Assembly (NCBI RefSeq): GCF_025215495.1
Contig: NZ_CP104302.1
Coordinates: 3,924,921-3,988,920 of the forward strand
Source of the DNA: Mycolicibacterium brumae
GTDB taxonomy: Bacteria > Actinomycetota > Actinomycetes > Mycobacteriales > Mycobacteriaceae
DNA length: 64,000 nucleotides
Reading direction: 5' to 3'
Shown here: positions 25,556-34,888 of the stretch, in pieces
Position numbering within the stretch: the stretch's first letter is position 1
Layout of the letters: every line of letters begins with the position of its first letter
Position numbers and translations under genes: made by a program
Notes under the pieces: model-generated
Database searches by the model: none
Told to the model about the DNA's origin: nothing
The model's input: only the letters and a program-made list of their open reading frames with translations

Positions 25556-26071
25556 TCAGAACGGCGGTTCTTCGTCACCTGCCGCGAAGGACCCCGACAC
25601 CGGGGCGCTGCCCCAGGGGTCGTCGGCCGGCGGGGCCGCCGCGGCGGCCGGGCGGGCGTTGCCGCCGCCCCCACCGCTGCCGAAGCCTCCGCCGCCGCTG
25701 CCGCGGCTGGTCTTGGTCACCTTCGCCGTCGCGTACCGCAGCGACGGGCCGATCTCGTCGACCTCGACCTCGACCACGGTGCGCTTCTCGCCCTCGCGGG
25801 TCTCGAAAGACCGCTGCTTGAGCCGCCCGGTGACGATGACGCGTGCGCCGCGGGTCAGGCTTTCGGCGACGTTCTCGGCCGCCTCCCGCCAGATGTTGCA
25901 GCGCAGGAACAGCGCCTCGCCGTCCTTCCACTCCCCGCTCTGCCGGTCGTAGATCCGGGGGGTGGACGCGACGGTGAAGTTGGCCACCGCGGCGCCGGAC
26001 GGGGTGAACCGCAGTTCGGGGTCAGCGGTGAGATTTCCGACGACGGTAATGGTGGTGTCACCAGCAGCCAC
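25556..26071 (-). CDS. ssb: Single-stranded DNA-binding protein
   Basis: 171 aa from a GTG with AGGAGG five bases ahead. The OB-fold domain (about 1-115) contains [20 protein letters not shown] and [19 protein letters not shown] Gly/Ala/Pro-rich linker follows, and the acidic tip EEPPF recruits partner proteins. It coats single-stranded DNA as a tetramer in replication and repair. Second gene of the ribosomal operon, as in other bacteria. Confidence 0.97.
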   Translation of the reverse strand: MAAGDTTITVVGNLTADPELRFTPSGAAVANFTVASTPRIYDRQSGEWKDGEALFLRCNIWREAAENVAESLTRGARVIVTGRLKQRSFETREGEKRTVVEVEVDEIGPSLRYATAKVTKTSRGSGGGGFGSGGGGGNARPAAAAAPPADDPWGSAPVSGSFAAGDEEPPF

Positions 26072-26144
26072 GGGATCCTCCTGAAGTAGGTGTGCTTAGC
26101 AGGTCAGCCTACGGAAGGCTGCCCACAGGCAACCCGCCTACGGC

Positions 26145-26435
26145 TCAGTGCTTATCGGTCCGCATCACCTTGGTGCGCAGAACGGATTCGTTCAGCCCAA
26201 GCTGACGATCCAGTTCGGCCACCGAGGCCGGCTCGGCCTTGACGTCGATGACGGCGTAAATGCCCTCGGCGTGCTTGGCGATCTCGTACGCCAGCCGGCG
26301 ACGGCCCCAGATGTCGACCTTGTCGACCGAACCGCCGTCTTTGCGGATGACGTTCAGGAACGTCTCCAGCGACGGGGCCACGGTGCGCTCGTCAAGAGTG
26401 GGGTCAAGGATGACCATGATTTCGTATGGACGCAT
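26145..26435 (-). CDS. rpsF: 30S ribosomal protein S6
   Basis: 96 aa: [20 protein letters not shown], then [28 protein letters not shown], the ferredoxin-like S6 fold. The leader has an excellent AGGAGGTGA about 10 bases before the ATG. It heads the operon with ssb, rpsR and rplI; the promoter should lie in the 116-bp gap shared with the divergent hydrolase gene. Confidence 0.97.
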   Translation of the reverse strand: MRPYEIMVILDPTLDERTVAPSLETFLNVIRKDGGSVDKVDIWGRRRLAYEIAKHAEGIYAVIDVKAEPASVAELDRQLGLNESVLRTKVMRTDKH

Positions 26436-26551
26436 GGGAACCTCATCACCTCCTATGGTCGTAGTGCGGCCGCGGGGAATTCCACGGCAGGAGGGTCGCC
26501 TGCGTCGGCAACCGCCCTAGGCTACAGGAACGTGCGCTAACCTGCGAAATC

Positions 26552-27445
26552 ATGACCACCCGCGAGGATGTCGAGTTCCGCAGCGACGGCGACATCTGCC
26601 GCGCCTGGCTGTACCGGCCCGATTCCGCCGACGCGCCGCCGCCGGTCATCGTGATGGCGCACGGCCTCGGCGCGGTCAAGCAGATGCGGCTGGACGCCTA
26701 CGCCCAGCGGTTCGCCGACGCCGGGTACGCCGCGCTGGTCTTCGACTACCGGCATTTCGGCGACAGCGACGGGCAGCCCCGCCAGCTGCTGGACATCGGC
26801 CGCCAGCGCGCGGACTGGAACGCCGCGATCGACTTCGCCAAGACCCTGCCGAGCGTGGACGGTGACCGCGTGGTGCTGTGGGGCACCTCGTTCGGCGGTG
26901 GGCACGTCATCGCGACGGCCGCCGGGCGCGACGACATCGCGGCCGCGGTGGCGCAGTGTCCGTTCACCAACGGCGCCGCCTCCACGCTGACCATCGGGCC
27001 GACGACGCTGCCGCGGCTGCTCGCCCGGATCGGGGCGGACCTGCTGGCGAAAGCGCGGCGCCGCGACCCGGTGATGATCGCCACCTCGGCCGATCCGGGC
27101 ACGCCCGCCCTGATGAACGCCCCCGGCGCGAAGGACGGCTATCTGCGGTTGCTGCCGCCCGACGCGCCGTTCCGCAACGAGGTCGCCGCCCGGGTCGGGA
27201 TGGCCATTCCGCTGTCCTTCCCCGGCCGCGCGGCGCGCAAGGTCGCCGCTCCGCTGCTGCTGTGCGTCTGCCTCGACGACGAGGTGGCTCCACCCGGACC
27301 GACGCTGCGCTACGCCGCCAAGGCGCCGCGCGCGGAGGTGAAGACCTATCCGACCGGGCATTTCGACATCTATGTCGGCGACGAGTTCGAGCGGGCCGTC
27401 ACCGACCAGCTGGAATTCTTGCGTCGTCACGTTCCGCTCGGTTGA
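26552..27445 (+). CDS. Alpha/beta hydrolase
   Basis: 297 aa with a complete catalytic triad: the nucleophile serine in VVLWGTSFGGGH (elbow GxSxG), an aspartate in LCVCLDDEVAPPG, and a histidine in YPTGHFDIYVG. The oxyanion-hole region is VIVMAHGLGAVKQMRL. The family includes esterases, peptidases and acyl hydrolases, and the substrate cannot be told. It is divergent from rpsF and its last 47 bases overlap the convergent glycosyltransferase gene. No signal peptide, so probably cytoplasmic. Confidence 0.85.
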   Translation: MTTREDVEFRSDGDICRAWLYRPDSADAPPPVIVMAHGLGAVKQMRLDAYAQRFADAGYAALVFDYRHFGDSDGQPRQLLDIGRQRADWNAAIDFAKTLPSVDGDRVVLWGTSFGGGHVIATAAGRDDIAAAVAQCPFTNGAASTLTIGPTTLPRLLARIGADLLAKARRRDPVMIATSADPGTPALMNAPGAKDGYLRLLPPDAPFRNEVAARVGMAIPLSFPGRAARKVAAPLLLCVCLDDEVAPPGPTLRYAAKAPRAEVKTYPTGHFDIYVGDEFERAVTDQLEFLRRHVPLG

Positions 27446-29051
27446 GCGGCGCCGGGCCCGCGACCGGGCGGGGCCGCAGCCACGTCGGCAGCCAGGACGG
27501 CGGCCGATCCGGCGCACGGTCGAGCACCCCGCCGGACGGGTCGTCGATCCGGCCGCCCCAGCGCACCAGGTCTTCGGCCGGCCGGTAGATCTGCCGGATC
27601 ACCAGCACGCACAGCCCGACGACGGCGATGTCGCGCAGCAGCACCGTGGCGGTGAACCACTGTTCGGGCAGCCCCTTGTTCTGCACGCCGAGCAGGTACA
27701 TCATCCGCGGAAACCAGACCAGCGCGTCAATCGTCATCCAGGCCAGCAGGATTCGGCGGTGCGGCAGCGCCAGCACCGCCAGCGGCACCAGCCACAGCGA
27801 GAACTGCGGGCTCCAGACCTTGTTGGTCAGCAGGAACGCGGCCACCACCAGAAACCCCAGTTGCGCCAGCCGCGGCCGTTGCGGCGCGGTCAGCGCGATA
27901 TAGCCGATGCCCGCGCATGCGGCCAGGAACAGCAGCGCGACAACGGAGTTCAGGATCACCGGGGGCTCCCAGAAGCCCAGGTGCCGATCGAAGCCCTGCC
28001 ACCCGGTGAACGACGAGAACACGTTGAACAACGAGTCCATATCGTCACCGCGGCGGGAGTTGAGCCGGAAGAACTCCGACCAACCACGCGGATAGAGCAG
28101 CGCGATGGGGAGGTTCACCGCAACCCAGGCGATCGCCGCCCAGGCGGTGGTGATCAGCGCGTCCCGGGTCTTCCCGGCGCGCAACGCCAGCAGCAGCAGC
28201 GGGCCGAGCAGCAGCGCCGGATACAACTTGGCCGCGGCGCCCAATCCGATCAGCACCCCCGCCACACCGGCCTTTCGGCGCGACCAGGCCAGCAGGCCTG
28301 CCATCGCGAAGCCGACTGCCAGGGCGTCGAAGTTGGTGAAGATCTGCACGATCACCAGCGGCGACGCGGCGACCAGCACCACGTCCCACGGCCGGCGGCC
28401 GGCCAACCCCGACGTCGCCCAGACGGTCACCAGCCAGGCCAGCGCCAGACCGAACGCGGCGATATTGAAGAACATCACCACTTCGGCGACCGACGGGACC
28501 GGAATCGCTTTCGCCAGCGCGGTGTAGGTCTTCGCCAACGACATGGACACGTACTGGTAGAGCCCGGTCAGCACCGGGTATTCCATGTACCGGATCGCCG
28601 GTTCGCCGTCGTATTGGATGCGCGGGGCGCCGGACTTGTCGGTCTCCACCCAGCTCGACTTGTACGGGAACTTGCCCTCGTTGAGCAGTTCGGCGGTGTA
28701 CAGCGGAACGGTGTCGGAGTAGCAGAACTGGACGTAGGCGCGGTGGCCGGACCAGTTCGCCACCTTCTGGTCGGGGGCGCCCTCACCGGTGGTTTGCAGG
28801 CAGGCGGCCTTGGTGCTCCAGCCCAGCGCCAGGAACACCACCGTGATCAGGAACATCACCCGCAGCGGGGTGAGGAACCGTTGCCGCCCGATCAGCGCGT
28901 GCCGGCCGACCGGGCCGCCGATGGTCTCCGACATCGCGCTGCCGATGGGATCGGTCCGGCTGGGCAGATCCCGGTCGGTGGCCGACCGCCGGTCCTCGGC
29001 CAGCGGCGCCGGCGATTCAGCAAGGCTCGACGGAGCGTTCTCCACCGTCAC
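27399..29051 (-). CDS. Polytopic GT87-family glycosyltransferase (Rv0051-like)
   Basis: About 550 aa. The GTG at 29051 overlaps the ponA1 stop (GTGA), indicating one transcript. A cytoplasmic tail of about 50 residues is followed by some ten membrane helices, for example FLTPLRVMFLITVVFLALGW. Loops such as FTNFDALAVGFAMAGLLAW and AAKLYPALLLGPLLLLAL are typical of polyprenyl-phosphate-mannose-dependent GT87 enzymes that build mannosylated envelope glycans. Linkage to ponA1 and the DUF5318 gene is conserved in mycobacteria. The acceptor is unknown. Confidence 0.8.
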   Translation of the reverse strand: MTVENAPSSLAESPAPLAEDRRSATDRDLPSRTDPIGSAMSETIGGPVGRHALIGRQRFLTPLRVMFLITVVFLALGWSTKAACLQTTGEGAPDQKVANWSGHRAYVQFCYSDTVPLYTAELLNEGKFPYKSSWVETDKSGAPRIQYDGEPAIRYMEYPVLTGLYQYVSMSLAKTYTALAKAIPVPSVAEVVMFFNIAAFGLALAWLVTVWATSGLAGRRPWDVVLVAASPLVIVQIFTNFDALAVGFAMAGLLAWSRRKAGVAGVLIGLGAAAKLYPALLLGPLLLLALRAGKTRDALITTAWAAIAWVAVNLPIALLYPRGWSEFFRLNSRRGDDMDSLFNVFSSFTGWQGFDRHLGFWEPPVILNSVVALLFLAACAGIGYIALTAPQRPRLAQLGFLVVAAFLLTNKVWSPQFSLWLVPLAVLALPHRRILLAWMTIDALVWFPRMMYLLGVQNKGLPEQWFTATVLLRDIAVVGLCVLVIRQIYRPAEDLVRWGGRIDDPSGGVLDRAPDRPPSWLPTWLRPRPVAGPAPLNRAERDDARIPAGR

Positions 29052-31564
29052 GGCGGAGGCGGCGGCGCGTTCGGATCGGCCGGCGGGGGCGCGGGAACGA
29101 ACGTCGGCTGGCCCCACGGGATGGTGATCCCGGGCGCGACCTCGATGGTCGGCTGAACCATGGTGCCGCCCGGAACCGGGGTGCCCTCCGGGCCCGGCGC
29201 CGGTGGGGCCGGGCCCGGTGGGGCCGGGGCCTCCGGTTCGACCGGGGCCGGCGGCGGGACGTACACCGGGACGCCGGCGTAACCACCGATCTCCGCGGGC
29301 TTGGGGAAACTCTCCTGCTCGGTGCCGTCCAGCGCGCCGTTCATGGTGTTGCGCCAGATGGTGGCCGGGATGCCGGATCCATACACCGGGCCGCCCCAAC
29401 TGTTGACCAGGGGCTTGTCACCGTTGACGGTGCCGACCCAGACCGCTGTCGACAGCGACGGGGTGAAGCCGACCATCCAGGCGTCCCGGTTGGCGCCGGT
29501 GTCGCCGAGCTGGTTGGTGCCGGTCTTGGCCGCCGACGGACGTCCGCCGGCCAGGTTGTTGCCGTTGGAGTACGCGGCGATCGGCTGCATCGCCGAGGTG
29601 ACGTTGTCGGCGACGGCCGCCTCGATGCGCTGCTCGCCGGCGTTGTCCTGGGTGTCCGCGTCGAAGAGCACTTCGCCGTCGGAGTTGACGACCTTCTGGA
29701 TGAAGTGCGGCGTCCGGTACACCCCGGATGCCGCCAGCGTCGCGTACGCCGACGCCATGTCGATGACCCGGGACTGGTACTGGCCGAGCACGATGCCGTT
29801 GTTGGGCGGGCCGCCTTCGCCGTCCTCGCTCAGGGTGTGCGCCACCCCCGGGAAGCTCTCGGCGATCCCGGCGCGGTGCGCGGCGTCGGCGACGTCCTCG
29901 GGGCCGTTCTTGAGCTTCAGCATCAACCGGTAGTAGCTGGTGTTCAGCGACATCTTCAGCGCCTGGGCGATATTGCAGGTGCCGCAGCCGCCGCCTTCGA
30001 CGTTGCTGATCTCGATGCCGTTGACCGTCAGCGGCGAGCTGTCCACCTGGTAGCCCAGGCCCATGCCCTGCTCCAGCGCGGCGACCAGCGCGAACACCTT
30101 GAAAGACGAGCCGGTCGGCAGGCCGGCCTGGGCGAAGTCGAAGCCGTTGGCGTCGGAGCCGCCGTAGTACGCCTTGACCCCGCCGGTCTTCGGGTCGATG
30201 GAGACCACGGCGGAGCGCATGTCGGCGTCTTGGCCGGACAGGGCCTGGGTGACGGCGTCCACGGCCGCCGCCTGGTCCTTCGGATCGATGGTGGTGGTGA
30301 CCTGCAGTCCCTCGGTGTTGAGTTGCTGCTCGGAGATGTTGAACAGTTCCAGCAGCTCCCGGATCACCTGGCGTTCGATCAGCCCGTTGGGGCCCACCGT
30401 CTGGTTCTCCTGGCTGGCCTGGTCCGGCGAGATGGTGGGCGGGAACACCTGCTGGGCCCGCTGCTGTTGATCGAGCGCGCCGATGGTCACCATGCCGTCG
30501 AGCACCCAGTTCCAGCGTTCCGCCGCGCCCTCGGGATCCACCGCGGGATCCAGGGTCGACGGCCGCTGGATCAGCGCGGCCAGCAGCGCGCCCTCGGCGA
30601 CGGTCAGCTCTTCGACGGGCTTGTCGAAGTAGGCCTGCGAGGCGGCCGAGATGCCGTAGGCGCCGCGGCCGAAGTAGATGATGTTCAGGTAGGCCTCGAG
30701 CACCTGGTCCTTGGACCACTGCCGGGACATCTTGGTGGAGATGACGAGTTCTTTGGCCTTGCGGATCAGACCGCCCAGGCCGGACCGGGCGTCGCCGACC
30801 AGCGCGTTCTTCACGTACTGCTGGGTGATCGTCGAACCGCCCTGGGTGTCGCCGCCGATCAGGTTGTTCTTGAACGCGCGGGCGAACCCGTTGAGCGAAA
30901 AGCCGGGGTTGCTGTAGAAATCGCGGTCCTCGGCGGCCATCACGGCGTCGCGGACGTGCACCGGAATCTGGTCGATCTTGACGTCAACGCGGTTGCCCTC
31001 CGGCGGCACGATCTTGGCCAGCTCCGAACCGTCGGAGGCGAGGATGGTCGAGACCTGCGCGGTCCGGATGTCACCGGGTTTGGGCACGTCGACGATCGCG
31101 TAGGCCATTCCGAACGTGACGATCGGAAGCAGCAGCATGATCACCACGGCGGCCAGGGCGCCGCGGCGCACCCACCGCCAATTGATCCGGCTGCTGAACT
31201 CCGCGAGCGGGCTGCGGCCTGCCGCGGCCGGCTTCTTGGCGGGTTCGGGTTCCGCGGTCGGGCGCTTCGGCGCCGGAACCCCGTCGAGCGCAGCCTTGAC
31301 CACGTCGATCGGGTCTGCCAGCGCCGGGTCGAGATCGGGCTTCGGCGGCACCGGCGGGAGCACGGTGGTCGGGTCGGCGCCGATCGGTCCGGACCGACCG
31401 GCGTTGGGGCCCGACGCCGGCGACTGCGGACCGGAGCGCGGCGAATTCGGGCCCGACGGCGGCGGGTTGGGACCTGAGGGCGGCAGGTTGGGACCCGAGC
31501 GGGGCGGGTTCGGCCCCGAGGGCGGCGACTGCGGACGCTGCGGTTCGTTGGGAGGTGTGGTCAC
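29048..31564 (-). CDS. ponA1: Bifunctional penicillin-binding protein PonA1
   Basis: 838 aa starting at a GTG that overlaps the previous gene's stop. The cytoplasmic N-terminus is proline-rich with seven 7-residue repeats. One membrane helix (RGALAAVVIMLLLPIVTFGM, about 135-157) anchors it. The GT51 domain has the catalytic glutamate in AAEDRDFYSNPG plus GGSTITQQYVKN. The transpeptidase domain has TGSSFKVFALVAAL (Ser-xx-Lys), KMSLNTSYY (SxN) and AAKTGTNQLGD (KTG). The C-terminus is a Pro-rich tail of about 90 residues. It polymerises and cross-links peptidoglycan at growing poles. Confidence 0.96.
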   Translation of the reverse strand: MTTPPNEPQRPQSPPSGPNPPRSGPNLPPSGPNPPPSGPNSPRSGPQSPASGPNAGRSGPIGADPTTVLPPVPPKPDLDPALADPIDVVKAALDGVPAPKRPTAEPEPAKKPAAAGRSPLAEFSSRINWRWVRRGALAAVVIMLLLPIVTFGMAYAIVDVPKPGDIRTAQVSTILASDGSELAKIVPPEGNRVDVKIDQIPVHVRDAVMAAEDRDFYSNPGFSLNGFARAFKNNLIGGDTQGGSTITQQYVKNALVGDARSGLGGLIRKAKELVISTKMSRQWSKDQVLEAYLNIIYFGRGAYGISAASQAYFDKPVEELTVAEGALLAALIQRPSTLDPAVDPEGAAERWNWVLDGMVTIGALDQQQRAQQVFPPTISPDQASQENQTVGPNGLIERQVIRELLELFNISEQQLNTEGLQVTTTIDPKDQAAAVDAVTQALSGQDADMRSAVVSIDPKTGGVKAYYGGSDANGFDFAQAGLPTGSSFKVFALVAALEQGMGLGYQVDSSPLTVNGIEISNVEGGGCGTCNIAQALKMSLNTSYYRLMLKLKNGPEDVADAAHRAGIAESFPGVAHTLSEDGEGGPPNNGIVLGQYQSRVIDMASAYATLAASGVYRTPHFIQKVVNSDGEVLFDADTQDNAGEQRIEAAVADNVTSAMQPIAAYSNGNNLAGGRPSAAKTGTNQLGDTGANRDAWMVGFTPSLSTAVWVGTVNGDKPLVNSWGGPVYGSGIPATIWRNTMNGALDGTEQESFPKPAEIGGYAGVPVYVPPPAPVEPEAPAPPGPAPPAPGPEGTPVPGGTMVQPTIEVAPGITIPWGQPTFVPAPPPADPNAPPPPP
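31379..31525 (-). repeat. Seven 21-bp repeats encoding SGPN heptads in PonA1
   Basis: Seven consecutive 7-residue units share Ser-Gly-Pro at fixed spacing (SGPN five times, SGPQ and SGPI once each). They are separated by PP/PR-type residues in the cytoplasmic N-terminal tail. The regular 21-bp period suggests tandem duplication. Confidence 0.85.
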
Positions 31565-31977
31565 TGGCCCTGGGCGCCTTTGCGCGCGGTCCTGGTGCGC
31601 GGGGTCTTCGGAGACTTCGGCAGTCCCAGCACGTACGACTTCACCAGGTGATTCCAACTGCAGGTTCGGCAGACTTCGACGACATGGACAGCGAACTCCT
31701 CATAGCGGGTGGCCAGGATGACCAGCTCTTCTGCGGTGCGCGCTGACCCCGACACAGCGCCCAGGTGGTCCCCGAACACCCAGGACACCAGGGTCAGCGG
31801 TTCCTTGCGGCAGATCGGGCAGGTGACCGAGCTCTGCTTGCCGTGGAACTTGGCCGCGCGCAGCAGGTACGGGTTGGCGTCGCACACTTCGGTGACCCCG
31901 GTCCTGCCGGAATACACCTCGGCCAGCAGCGACCGGCGCCGAAGCGCATAGTCCACCACCTGTCGCTGCAATCGCAC
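31561..31977 (-). CDS. DUF5318 protein (Rv0049-like), zinc-ribbon candidate
   Basis: 138 aa from the GTG at 31977 (VRLQRQVVDYALRRRSLLAE). It contains two cysteine pairs, CPICRKE and CRTCSWNH, likely to bind zinc. The sequence FHGKQSSVTCPICRKEPLTL is highly typical of this actinobacterial family. Function unknown; constant linkage to ponA1 (overlapping GTGA) suggests a role in cell-wall growth. The frame is open far upstream without plausible coding content. The basic C-terminal tail is rich in K/R/T. Confidence 0.85.
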   Translation of the reverse strand: MRLQRQVVDYALRRRSLLAEVYSGRTGVTEVCDANPYLLRAAKFHGKQSSVTCPICRKEPLTLVSWVFGDHLGAVSGSARTAEELVILATRYEEFAVHVVEVCRTCSWNHLVKSYVLGLPKSPKTPRTRTARKGAQGQ

Positions 31978-32046
31978 GATGACCAGAGTACGTCGCCACC
32001 CCCAAGCCAGAGGCGGGACAGGCGCCCACCGCCTACGATCACTGCC

Positions 32047-32895
32047 GTGACGACCCGACAGACCGCGCGGACCCGGGCCAAAGACGCCGATCGTGATGAC
32101 ACCTGCAAGGTCCTCGACAGCGCGCTGGCCGACGGCCAGCTGTCCGGCATGGAGCACGCCCAGCGCGTGAAGGCGGCCACCACCGCCGCGACGCTGGGTG
32201 ATCTGCAGGCCCTCACCGACGATCTGCAGACCGGCAACGCACCGGTCAAACTGCCCAACCTGCGCCCGGCCAGCCGGCTCAGCGGAAACCAGGGCTGGGG
32301 TCTGCGCGCCGCGGTCGCGGGGGTGCTGGTGGTGCTCGGCATCGGGATCGGCTGGGGTCTGTACGGGAACACGTCGTCGCCGTTGAGTTTCACCAGCGAT
32401 CCGGGCGCCAAGTCCGACGGCATCGAGCCCGTCGTGCTCACCCCGCCGCGGCAACTGCACTCCCTGGGCGGACTCAACGGTCTGTTCGAGCAGATGCGGC
32501 AGCGCTTCGGCGACACCGTCGGCTACCGAATGGTGGTCTATCCGGATTACGCGTCCCTGGACCGGCCCGACCCCGCCGAGCCGAGGCGGGTGCTGAACTA
32601 CACCTATCGCGGCGGCTGGGACGATTCGTCGTCCTCGGCGCGGACCTCGGAGGACCAGGTGGTCGACCTGGCCAAGTTCGACGTCGAGAAGATCGTCGGC
32701 GTCCTGCGCGGCGCCCCCGAAACGCTCGGGATGCAGCCCGGCGACGTCAAGAACACCTACTTGATCATCGGCCCCTCCGGGGATGCCGAGGATCCCGAGT
32801 CGGTCGAGATCTCGGTGTACGCCAGCGGGGACTACGGCAGCGGCTACATCGAGTTGGCCCCGGACGCCCGGGTCAAACGGATCAGCTACCCCTGA
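32047..32895 (+). CDS. DUF1707 membrane protein (Rv0048c-like)
   Basis: 282 aa from a GTG at 32047. Residues about 8-60 form a DUF1707 domain (RAKDADRDDTCKVLDSALADG, then GLTD-like SGMEHAQRVKAATTA). One transmembrane helix (LRAAVAGVLVVLGIGIGWGL) follows, then an extracytoplasmic domain of about 170 residues ending ELAPDARVKRISYP. DUF1707 domains are small N-terminal modules on actinobacterial membrane proteins with no known biochemical role. It is divergent from the DUF5318-ponA1 operon, 69 bp away. Confidence 0.8.
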   Translation: MTTRQTARTRAKDADRDDTCKVLDSALADGQLSGMEHAQRVKAATTAATLGDLQALTDDLQTGNAPVKLPNLRPASRLSGNQGWGLRAAVAGVLVVLGIGIGWGLYGNTSSPLSFTSDPGAKSDGIEPVVLTPPRQLHSLGGLNGLFEQMRQRFGDTVGYRMVVYPDYASLDRPDPAEPRRVLNYTYRGGWDDSSSSARTSEDQVVDLAKFDVEKIVGVLRGAPETLGMQPGDVKNTYLIIGPSGDAEDPESVEISVYASGDYGSGYIELAPDARVKRISYP

Positions 32896-32950
32896 TCGGC
32901 GCGACCGGTCGCTCCCCCGCTGCGCTGGGGAGTGATTTCGCGCACGGATT

Positions 32951-32980
32951 TTGTGTCCGAATATATCGGCGCGATACTAT
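32951..32980 (+). promoter_or_regulatory. Candidate padR promoter with overlapping operator
   Basis: TTGTGT (32951-32956) and TACTAT (32975-32980) are spaced by 18 bp like a sigma-A promoter. The dyad TATCG-GCG-CGATA (32964-32976) overlaps the -10 box, a natural place for autoregulation by the PadR repressor encoded 60 bp downstream. Confidence 0.45.
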
Positions 32981-33038
32981 TCACCGAACTGTTGAACCGC
33001 CGTAACGGTGGAACCTATCCGAGCAGGGAGGTGAGCAC

Positions 33039-33584
33039 GTGCTGGAGCTGGCGATTCTGGGCCTGCTGCTCGAGTCCCCTATGCACGGCTATGAGCTGCG
33101 CAAACGGCTCACCGGGCTGCTCGGCGCGTTCCGCGCGTTCTCGTACGGCTCGCTGTACCCGGCGCTGCGCCGGATGCAGGCCGACGGGCTGATCGTCGAA
33201 GACGCCGCGCCCGTCGGGGCGGTGAAGGTGCGACGGGCCCGCCGGGTCTACCAGCTGACCGACGCGGGTCGCGAGCGGTTCACCGAACTGGTCGCCGACA
33301 CCGGACCGCAGAACTACACCGACGACGGCTTCGGCGTGCACCTGGCCTTCTTCAACCGCACCCCGGCCGAGGCCCGGATGCGCATCCTGGAGGGCCGTCG
33401 GCGCCAGGTCGAAGAGCGCCGCGAAGGCCTGCGCGAGGCGATCACCCGAGCCAGCGGATCCCTGGATCGCTACACCAAGCAGTTGCACCAGCTCGGCTTG
33501 GAATCCAGCGAGCGGGAGGTCAAGTGGCTCAACGAGCTGATCGCGACCGAACGCGGTTCCCAGAACCTGCCGGAAACCCCCTGA
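33039..33584 (+). CDS. PadR-family transcriptional regulator
   Basis: 181 aa from a GTG preceded by AGGGAGGTGA. The winged-helix domain opens with [20 protein letters not shown], then [17 protein letters not shown], the PadR signature. A C-terminal helical dimerisation region contains [19 protein letters not shown]. Only 50 bp separate it from ino1, so it is probably co-transcribed with and perhaps regulates inositol synthesis; the same pair is neighbouring in M. tuberculosis (Rv0047c-Rv0046c). Confidence 0.9.
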   Translation: MLELAILGLLLESPMHGYELRKRLTGLLGAFRAFSYGSLYPALRRMQADGLIVEDAAPVGAVKVRRARRVYQLTDAGRERFTELVADTGPQNYTDDGFGVHLAFFNRTPAEARMRILEGRRRQVEERREGLREAITRASGSLDRYTKQLHQLGLESSEREVKWLNELIATERGSQNLPETP

Positions 33585-33634
33585 ACCCCAAACCCCTAAA
33601 CAGCACCAAAGCAGTACCGATCGGAGGAGAACCC

Positions 33635-34738
33635 ATGAGTGAGAACAACGTGACCGCGTCGACGGATGTGCGGGTCGCCATTGTCGGCGTCGGGAACTGC
33701 GCGTCCTCGCTTGTGCAAGGCGTGCAGTACTACAAGGACGCGGACGAGAGCTCGACCGTGCCCGGCCTCATGCACGTCAAGTTCGGGCAGTACCACGTCC
33801 GCGACGTGAAGTTCGTCGCCGCGTTCGACGTGGACGCGAAGAAGGTCGGCTTCGACCTCTCCGAGGCCATCTTCGCCTCCGAGAACAACACCATCAAGAT
33901 CGCCGACGTGCCCCCGGCGGATGTCACCGTGCAGCGCGGCCCGACGCTGGACGGCATCGGCAAGTACTACGCGGACACCATCGAGGTCTCCGACGCCGAG
34001 CCGGTCGACGTGGTCAAGGCGCTCAAGGACGCGCGCGTCGACGTGCTGGTCTCCTACCTCCCGGTGGGCTCCGAGCAAGCCGACAAGTTCTACGCGCAGT
34101 GCGCGATCGACGCGGGTGTCGCCTTCGTCAACGCGCTGCCGGTGTTCATCGCCTCGGATCCGGTGTGGGCCAAGAAGTTCGAGGACGCCGGTGTGCCCAT
34201 CGTCGGCGACGACATCAAGAGCCAGGTCGGCGCCACCATCACCCACCGCGTGATGGCCAAGCTGTTCGAGGATCGCGGAGTCACCCTGGACCGCACCTAC
34301 CAGCTCAACGTCGGCGGCAACATGGACTTCAAGAACATGCTGGAGCGCGAGCGGCTGGAGTCCAAGAAGATCTCCAAGACCCAGGCGGTCACCTCCAACC
34401 TGACCGGCTCGCTGGCCGGCAAGGTCGAGGACAAGAACGTCCACATCGGCCCGTCGGATCACGTCGCCTGGCTCGATGACCGCAAGTGGGCCTACGTCCG
34501 GCTGGAAGGCCGCGCCTTCGGCGACGTGCCGCTGAACCTGGAGTACAAGCTCGAGGTGTGGGATTCGCCGAACTCGGCCGGCATCATCATCGACGCCGTG
34601 CGCGCCGCCAAGATCGCCAAGGACCGCGGTATCGGCGGCCCGATCATCCCGGCGTCGGCGTACCTGATGAAGAGCCCGCCGAAGCAGCTGGCCGACGATG
34701 TCGCCCGCGCGCAGCTGGAAGAGTTCATCACCGGGTAG
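33635..34738 (+). CDS. ino1: Inositol-3-phosphate synthase
   Basis: 367 aa. NAD-binding start [19 protein letters not shown], then [39 protein letters not shown] and [12 protein letters not shown], all typical of prokaryotic myo-inositol-1-phosphate synthases. It converts glucose 6-phosphate to inositol 3-phosphate, needed for mycothiol and phosphatidylinositol lipids of mycobacteria. The ATG at 33635 has GGAGGAGA nine bases ahead. It follows padR and ends at a strong terminator. Confidence 0.97.
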   Translation: MSENNVTASTDVRVAIVGVGNCASSLVQGVQYYKDADESSTVPGLMHVKFGQYHVRDVKFVAAFDVDAKKVGFDLSEAIFASENNTIKIADVPPADVTVQRGPTLDGIGKYYADTIEVSDAEPVDVVKALKDARVDVLVSYLPVGSEQADKFYAQCAIDAGVAFVNALPVFIASDPVWAKKFEDAGVPIVGDDIKSQVGATITHRVMAKLFEDRGVTLDRTYQLNVGGNMDFKNMLERERLESKKISKTQAVTSNLTGSLAGKVEDKNVHIGPSDHVAWLDDRKWAYVRLEGRAFGDVPLNLEYKLEVWDSPNSAGIIIDAVRAAKIAKDRGIGGPIIPASAYLMKSPPKQLADDVARAQLEEFITG

Positions 34739-34767
34739 TCGTCCGCTGGCAAACCGTTCACAGCACA

Positions 34768-34820
34768 GAGTGCGGTGCGGTCCGGGCCCCGACGGGGGCG
34801 CGGTCCCACCGCACTCTTTT
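34768..34820 (+). terminator. Rho-independent terminator after ino1
   Basis: The stem GAGTGCGGTG (34768-34777) pairs with CACCGCACTC (34807-34816) and is followed directly by TTTT. A smaller GC hairpin fits in the loop. It lies 30 bp after the ino1 stop. Confidence 0.88.
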
Positions 34821-34888
34821 GCATTCGCCCCGGGTGGCGCCGACGTTCGGCACAGCCGCTCACAGCCAACAGGTTAGACTGACAAACC

